64,000 bases of DNA, from NCBI GenBank assembly GCA_907165065.1, contig OU015525.1:50787537-50851536 (forward strand), given 5' to 3'. The notes beneath the pieces are model-generated. The model had not been told where the DNA came from. It saw nothing but the letters and a program-made list of their open reading frames with translations, and did not search any database. The position numbers and the translations under genes are program-made. This DNA is from Caprimulgus europaeus. Taxonomy: Eukaryota > Chordata > Aves > Caprimulgiformes > Caprimulgidae. Below are positions 1 through 64,000 of the stretch, in pieces. Position 1 is the stretch's first letter, and each line of letters begins with the position of its first letter.

Positions 1-291
1 CCAGTGAATAAGTATGCATTTTGTCCTTTTCTGCAATGAGCATTCTTTGAAATTATCTCAAAACATATTGCACCTAATTCACAAATCTTAATTTGTTACC
101 ACGATTCTGCTCCTTCCATTGTAATTATAAAGGGACAGAAGATCTGACTGAAATTTACTCTAGAGGTGAATTCCTTTTTAGGAGATCTGCTGGATGGTGC
201 ATGGTTGCTTCAGTATTTGTAGCAATTCTGTTACTCTGTAAATCAGTTTGCAAATTAATTTGATTTCCAAAAAGTAAAAGATAGCTGTTAA

Positions 292-47864
<47,573 letters not shown>

Positions 47865-47868
<4 letters not shown>

Positions 47869-48845
47869 CCACCTGTACAGTGCTTAATGGAACCTCATGG
47901 GATGCGGTCTGAGAAACAGGGCTTTTTTAACCACACAGAGCAGTGCAGACGGGCTGTTGTTCCTTTCAACATAACTATCACAGGCTTCAGGGTTAAGATT
48001 GCTATTACTGTCTCCTCCTTGCTTTGGCACAAAAGCACGCTGAGGGTGTTTAATTGCGGGTTTGCCTAAAGGTAGATTAGATTAATTATTACTATGTAAT
48101 GCAAGTTAAAGCAAATAAAGCTTAGCTAGGTGTATAAAAAAAGGTGCTGCCTTTTTGGATTTTTTAAAAAAGCCTGTCAGTCACGATGAAATGCAGCCAA
48201 CTTTCTTCATATCAGTGAAAGAAAAGGACTGTTTACCCTGGGAAGGGGATATTTATGTCAAGATGAGCATATGAAATGGAGTAGAGGAGAAAGGTTTCTC
48301 AATGAGAAGGACTGCAATTGCTTTCAAGACTCAAAAGTTGTGCTCTTGAAGACTGCAGAACTAGCTTAAAAATGAAGCCTTATCACTTGAACTTCAGTGC
48401 CTTCACTGCAGAGTTAACAGCCTTAATGCTAACCACCCACTATGGAATGGATCAAAGTGTTAAATATTTTACATTATGCTTTACAAAATACTGATTCAGC
48501 AGGTTTGTAAAGGGAGAAAACAATAAATTGCCTTTAATCTATGCATTTTTGCCAAGCCATACCGAATTATTTACTATTAGAGGCATTGAAAACTAACAGT
48601 AAAAAGAACCACCAAGTTTGGAAGCATATTTTGGGGTACATCATTTCTGTAACTGTATAATGTATTGCCTTACAATTTTAAGTGATAACGTACATTAAAT
48701 TAACAAACATTTAAGAAATATATGCACTGTTTGAACTGTAAATTATTCTTAGAACACTTTTACTGGGTTTTACATTGTCGTTTTAGTGCCTTAATTTGAG
48801 ATAATTATATTATTGCCACATCAATAAAAGTAGAAATCTAAAACT
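47865..48845 (+). CDS. ROCK1: ROCK1 exon 33: last base of Ser codon, stop and 3' UTR
   Basis: Acceptor TTTGTTCCAG ends at 47,864. The exon begins C-TAA, completing AG|C (Ser1358) and giving TAA at 47,866 to 47,868. Only four bases are coding; the rest is 3' UTR. The 3' end is placed after the AATAAA at 48,823 because a U/GU-rich stretch (TGGTTTTTACTGATTTTTAA) follows it. Earlier sites at 48,114 and 48,522 and a later one at 49,364 are possible. Confidence 0.85.
48114..48119 (+). terminator. Candidate proximal ROCK1 poly(A) signal
   Basis: AATAAA 246 bases after the stop codon, followed within 20 bases by GGTGTATAAAAAAAGGTGCT. Use would give a very short 3' UTR. Confidence 0.4.
48823..48828 (+). 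terminator. Candidate main ROCK1 poly(A) signal
   Basis: AATAAA in CACATCAATAAAAGTAG with a T- and TG-rich downstream element at about 48,882 to 48,915. Confidence 0.5.
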
Positions 48846-51800
48846 AAACAAAGGAAACCTCTAAAAAGCTATTCCATATCAGTGGTTTTTACTGATTTTT
48901 AATTGGTTGAAGTATTGTAGATGCTAGATGCATTTCTTAAATTAAGTACAATCTTTGAATGAGAATTCCTCTTACAAAGAACGACTAATTCTGGCTCATA
49001 AGCCAAGAGATGCGTGGGCAATGCAAAAGAGAAAAAAAAAAAAAGGCAAGCATATAACACACAAGCTCCGGGTAATTCAGGAATTTCAGTAAATGCTGTC
49101 AGACTCTTGCTTTGTAGCAGGAACGCATTCATGGTATGGGCAGTATGGTTTTGTTTTATTTTATTTTATTTCTTAACCGAATACCTCCTCAGTAATTTAT
49201 AATGGCTTTGCAGTTGTGTATTAAATAAGAAGCACTGGAAAACTGATTCGTCCTTAGGACGATTTGCATGTTTCAAGTGGTATTGAAAGCCGCACTGATG
49301 GATATGTAATAATAAACATATCTGTTATTAATATGGTAATGACTCTGTGCTCATTTAATGAGAAATAAAGTAATTTATGGAAAGACCCTTTTGAAAACGA
49401 CTGGCATGGTGTTTTCTCCTGACCACAGCTTTTATACATCTTCCTAAGCACTCAGACATTGCAACAGCTCCCTCCTACAAGGTGCATTTGCAGCATAATA
49501 CCTAGAGGACTCGGAAACATTTTTTTACTATTCTGTATGAATAAGTAAATACCATATTAAATAATTTTAAAATTCCCTTATTCTCACAGCTTGCTGTAGT
49601 AGCCTAAGTTATATTTATTATTCAGCCACTGCCCTGAGCTTGCCTTGCAAGTGCTTCATCCTTCATGATGCATGTTTGGAGCTTCAGAAATCCCACTTAC
49701 TTGTGGGAGGGAACCCTGTGGGGTTCTTGGCGTGGTTTTTTTTGGTGATGGGTTGGGTTTTGTTTTTTTTTTTAACAGCCTGTGCATCCCATGAAACCAG
49801 CTGTCCATAAATCTCCCTGGGTAATCCACCGTAGAACAATGGACTAGTAAGGACAAATTACATGTGAACGACTGTAAGCCCTTTGAAAGTCACGGGGCTG
49901 GGAAGTATAGATAAATAGAAGGAGGCAATGTGGTAATTCCAGAAATTTCCTCTGTGTTGAGCTTGCTGTATCTGAAATGTCAGCAGTTTCAAAGGACTTA
50001 AAGACTACCTTCCAGACCACCAGTCACATCAACTGCTAGCTTGCCAAGCAATACAAGGGATAACTATGACCTGCTTTAATCTCCTATCACATACCTAGAG
50101 GGGAAATAGTACAGTAAGATTATTAAACATATCTTCCTTAAATATATGCATTATTGAAGGAAATTTAGCGCAACAGAAAAGGTCTATGGTCAGGTCATTC
50201 TTCACAGCTAGATTAGGTTTTAGATTGCTTTTCTGTTTTCCTTTATGTGTAACTGACTGTCTCTACAGGCTCAAAAACTCTTGCTGGAATAATTTCTTAA
50301 TTAAAAAAATACATAATCTTGTAGTTCTGTATTTTATGAATCTGAAAAATAGCATAAAAACTGTTATGAATGGACAGTGACTAGTGGGAAGAGGGAAGGA
50401 TTGTGGAAAAAATGGGTTTGCTTTACAGATTGGTACATACTACCATTTCCATAGCTTTTTAGCAATGCTGAAATGCTGCAATTCTTTTTAAATGCTGATT
50501 TTGCTTGGGAAAGAAGCAGCAGACATAATGAAGCATAAAATTACATCGACTTGTATGTCTGGGATAGGCTGCAACTAAAATGCTGTAATAATAAAAGTCT
50601 AGACATGCAAATTAGAGTTTGCATATTCTGGTATATTGATGTTGGCACTTGTTTATGGTAAGCAAGGTGCCTATCTACAGGAATAGCTATACCTGGGATA
50701 ACAAATTTAGACAGAGGTTTCTACTGTTAAGAAAAGTAATGGTTACAACCTCAACTGTGCAAACAGGTATTTCAGGGGGGAAAAGAAGTTACTAAATCTT
50801 TAGCAAACATCAGCTTTACCATCCAGAAAAAAAAAAAATCAGTTTGCTGCTATGTTTGCTAAAGCTCCACTTTTTCTGGCTCTTACCTTCTTATTTTGCT
50901 TAGCTTTTGCCCTGGTCACTAATGATTCCTCTTACAAGAATATTTTGTCTACATTCATCTAATACAGCCAGAGAGTCTTAAACAGATGTGAATGCAGAAG
51001 CTATAAAGAGGCAGAATAAATCCATGTGGCTTATCCATATCCATGAAGCTGTAGTTTTACATAGTTTGAGACACTGGGATTTCTCTGGGTGCTCAGCTGG
51101 AGGCAGTCAAGGTTAGCACTGCAGGAAAGTGGAATGTTTACCATGAAAAAGAACTTTTCTTTAAATGTGTAAAGCACTATAAAATATCACCACAGTGGAA
51201 TATCAGACCTAGAGCACTTAAAACTAGGATTACTTTGAGTTTAATATGCATGGCAATTATCTGTAAGGCAGGAGTAAATAATGTGATTTGATCCTACCTG
51301 TGCTGTGAATACTTGCTCATTAAAATATTTAAAGCCTGAAGATGCATACACAGAAAGGTTCCAAGAACATTATGTTCCCCATAGAAAGTAAAATGTATGT
51401 TAGTAAATGTACCTGTCAATGTAAGGGATAACACATCTTCCCCTTAAACAAGAAATGCAAATGCAGCACTTCAATTCCCGAGACTGTGATTATTTAAAAT
51501 GAAGATCTAGCTTCTTTGTTCTATCACAGGCATCACAAGGGTGCCTAAAGCATGCCTTGCCCAGGGGCCTTCCTTGCTTCCCTGCACCTTTCGCTGCATC
51601 GCAGCACCCGCTTGCACCATCTGAGGTGCACTTCCTCCTTGCGCTCCTCAGAACTGAACTGCAGGAGATTTCATAGAGGAAAAGCCTTTTGTAAGCAGAT
51701 CTGGACTTGCCCCGACCCACCTGCCAGCAGTAATAAATCCTGCCGGGCCCGCTGGCCTGTGCGCAGTATTGTGCTAACCACATAGCCCCAGCTTTTGGAC

Positions 51801-53440
51801 CCAAGCTGGCTTACATCTGGCCAGCTCAGGAGGATGGGAAGCAGCTGTGCTTGGGTGTCCTGGCAAAAGGCCCCAGAAACACAGCCAGGGCTGGCAGTGC
51901 CACTGTCCCTGTGGCCCAGCCTGGGGTTCCCTCTGGGCTTGTCTTCACTAGGAAAAAAGATGCATTTAATAATGTTCAACCAATCTTTTACAATTTTAAT
52001 ATTGTCAAGGTAATCTGTACTTAATATTCATACATCAGGTTGTACTTTTTGTTACTATCCTCCTTATGTAAATTTGTAAGATTCAAGGAAACCAGCATCT
52101 CTGTATTGATCCCCTCCTTAAGGAAAAAAGAGACAAAGCTGTTACGTGAGGAAAAGTCCTACATGATCTTGGAGGAAAGAAGAGGGAGGTAGTGGCTCTT
52201 CAGCTTGCTGAGGTCGAGGAGAGCTTTCAAGATACAAACCTTGATTCTTCTCTTTCAGGACAGCACCCTGTAAGGCTTTTGTCAAATCCTGGAAACCTGC
52301 GGTCTGTGATTGCCAGAGACCTGACCTTCTAAGGGTTACTCTAAAGGGGAGAATGTATTCAGTGCAGCTTCAGACTGCTGAGCATTCAGTTTTCATTTAG
52401 GAGTCACGAACAACTGGCCTCTATATAGACCACTATTAGTATGAGTAAGAGATGGCGGGACTGGAGGTATCCTGCACTTACACTCACGGGCAGACAGCTG
52501 GGATCCGCTCTCACCTCACCAGATGGTCTGCGGGATCCCACCCTGGAGCTGGATTAAAGCTTTTCTAAAAAGCTCCTTTAAGCAAGTCAAAGTAACAGAA
52601 GATTCATCATCCTTGCTGGTAAACTTTAACAGTGCTTGAATTGGCTTAGGAATTGAAACTCTATCTTAATTCAAGATCCAGCTTAATTTCAGCACACCAC
52701 CCATTGGAGCTTCTCTGTGAAATGTAATCCTTGTTCTCCAGAACTTCTTTTTCATGTCCAGGAGCCTACACTGCACAATAAAACCAACTTGCCTTCTTCT
52801 TCTCCATGACAAACTGAAAAGACTGAAATTTCTAGTCCTTCCATTTTAAGGCTTACTTTCAAGCCCTGGATTATTTTTATGGCCGCTTTGTATATCCATC
52901 TTTGACTGCCTGGAATTGAAAATCATGTTTTGCCAGCAGCATGTTTATCAAGGGAAGATCCTTCTTGTTTTGGGTATCATTTCTGTAGCAAAAGCAGGGC
53001 TAGAAGTGCAAATGCAGACAGCAAAACGGTGGCAGAAGCCGTGCCAGAAGCTCGTACAGCTGCCAGAGGAGCTGGTGAAGGCAGTAGGGCTGGGTTGCCC
53101 GAGGTGGTAGCTGGGGGTGAGGGGGTCAGAGGAAGGGATGTTTCTGGCATTCTCTTCCTTTTAGTATCACTGCTTTAGCCTAATACCAAGAGCTTTTGTA
53201 GAAGCAGTCAAGACTCATGTCTCCATGCCTACTGCTTTCAGTATCTTTTTTTATTGCTGAAGGCTCCTGGCCATTGCCATCACTCACCCTTCAGCACTCC
53301 TTCTCTGTCTCTGAAAATCACTGCTGGTAGGTAGTCATCCCCTCTCCCCTTCTGCTGACCATTTCATCTCTTACTCCACGTTTTCATAAAACACAAACGT
53401 CTTTCATCCACAACAGCCTTTTCTTTTTCTTCCCCCCGTC
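48846..53440. other. ROCK1 to USP14 intergenic region
   Basis: 4.6 kb with no gene recognised. 48,900 to 51,480 is AT-rich and could include a longer ROCK1 3' UTR (AATAAA at 49,364). 51,530 to 51,950 is GC-rich and unassigned. 52,450 to 53,180 is of mixed composition with short meaningless open frames. No CR1 or LTR recognised. Confidence 0.7.
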
Positions 53441-54131
53441 TTCCTGCAGTCCCGGCGCCTGCGCAGCCCCCCAGAACTGAAACGGGAGCCTCAGCGCTCC
53501 CGCACCTGCCCCCCACACCGCCGCCCTCCGCGGCTCCCTTCGGACCCCAACCCGGACGCCCTACGCGGCGGCTCTGGCTGGGGTTTGCGGGCGGCAGGTG
53601 TACCCAGGCCCGGGGCCCAGCACCCGCTCCGCTGCTCAGCTCAGGCCGGTCTGACATCGCCAGGTTATTCAGTCACACTTCCTCGCGCGCCCCTGCCTCC
53701 CGAGAAACCACCGCAGCCGGCGGACAGCCCACGGCCGGAGCGGTTGCTCCTCTTCGGGCTGCGGGGCACCGCCTTCCCGCTCCAGCCGGGCGCCGCACAC
53801 CGCCCCGCTCCACCAAACTGCCATTACCGGCGGCGCTGCGCGAGCGCCCCCTCACAGCCTTCCGTGCGCGTAACGGCCACCACCACCCCGCCCCGCCCTT
53901 CCGGCGCTGCGCGCGCAGCTCGCCCCGCCCCGCTTCCGGAGAGCGGCCCCGCTTGCAGCGTCATCCTGAGGGGCCGGTTTGAATGAGACCCTGAGGGAGG
54001 GAGGGACGCGCCGAAGCCGCCGCCATCACCCGCCCTCTCCCTCCCCGCTAACGCCGCTCCCCGCCACCCTTTCACTTCCCCGCCGCCACCGCGCCCTCCC
54101 AGCACACGGCGCGCCGCCCGCCCCCTCCGCC

Positions 54132-63264
<9,133 letters not shown>

Positions 63265-64000
63265 GTTGGTGTTTAAAGTAGAACACAGGATTTTAGGCTA
63301 GTGTGTGATTCCCTGCTAACTGCAGATGAGAAGTGCAGTTAGAGCTCTCTGTATTTTTCTTTAGCATATATGCCTTAGGAATTTCAGATCTGCTAGCACT
63401 GGAGGATTCATTTTGCTCTGTCGCTAATATCTTTGGAGGTTATTCTGACCGTGGCTGCAAAGCATGCATCTCTGCGTGTTACCTAGCTGCACGCTAGGAA
63501 AAATATATTCAAGTGTGGTCTGTGCTTAGATAGACAAAATCCCTATCTTTTAATTATTTTGCGTGTAGGCATAAAGTAATTGGAACTTCCTACAGCAGAC
63601 TTCATCTGTTGATTTGATCATTTTGTGTAGAAATATTTTAGTGTATGGTTCTTTGTTTCACTTAATGGTAGGCTAACGCCATGCTCCTAGAATATATATT
63701 TCATTGATATTTTTAATATGATTTATTGGCTGAGCATTATTGTTAAGATTATAACTGATGCTTTATCAGTGGTCTTAGCCTTTACCCTAAAGATCCAGAT
63801 TTCATAACTGAAATAGAAAGTAGTGTCTTCAAAAGGAAAATTGCTCTTTGTTGTGGTGATCTGGGTGCTCACAGTGTGGGAGCTCACGATGGCCCCTTAT
63901 CTCCAAGTTCTAACTAGAATTCTAGTTAGACCCCTTACACTTGAACAAGGGTACTACTTGTCCACTTTTTCTTTTTTTACTCTATTTCATTGCCCCACTA
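63265..64000 (+). other. USP14 intron 6, partial
   Basis: AT-rich intron running off the window. Holds a perfect 22-base palindrome at 63,909 to 63,930. Confidence 0.8.

Overview
The window is a stretch of vertebrate nuclear DNA, almost certainly from a bird. It holds intron-split genes with consensus GT..AG junctions, degenerate CR1 LINE copies, one long terminal repeat of a kind common in songbirds and other Neoaves, and a single CpG island. The exact species cannot be read from the sequence. The repeat types argue against a mammal, and the LTR makes a non-galliform bird more likely (inference from memory of these repeat families).

Two genes lie head to tail on the + strand. Positions 1 to about 48,845 carry the 3' nine-tenths of ROCK1, a Rho-associated coiled-coil protein kinase. 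There are 29 exons, equivalent to human exons 5 to 33 if the human count of 33 holds. They encode the kinase domain from about residue 139, the AGC C-terminal tail, the whole coiled coil, the Rho-binding segment, the caspase site, and the split PH domain with its inserted C1 zinc finger. All exon phases join without a frameshift: the visible part is 1,220 codons plus stop, predicting about 1,358 residues for the full protein if the unseen N-terminus has the usual length. The last exon contributes one base of the last codon and the stop, then the 3' UTR.

Positions 48,846 to about 53,440 are intergenic with no gene seen. From 53,440 to 54,560 a CpG island holds the promoter and first exon of USP14, a proteasome-associated deubiquitinase. 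Six USP14 exons (ubiquitin-like domain, linker, and start of the USP catalytic domain with the Cys114 nucleophile) run to 63,264; the gene continues beyond the window.

The two genes are not known to work in one pathway: ROCK1 drives actomyosin contractility downstream of RhoA, while USP14 trims ubiquitin at the 26S proteasome. Their adjacency is of evolutionary interest because the human chromosome 18 pericentric inversion separated them.

The most unusual local structures are 56 perfect copies of a TTTTTTC heptamer just inside a ROCK1 splice donor, an antisense solo LTR with an internal degenerate minisatellite, and a terminal ROCK1 intron whose retention would change only the last amino acid. 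I see no sign of a new enzyme system, CRISPR array, tRNA or rRNA here.
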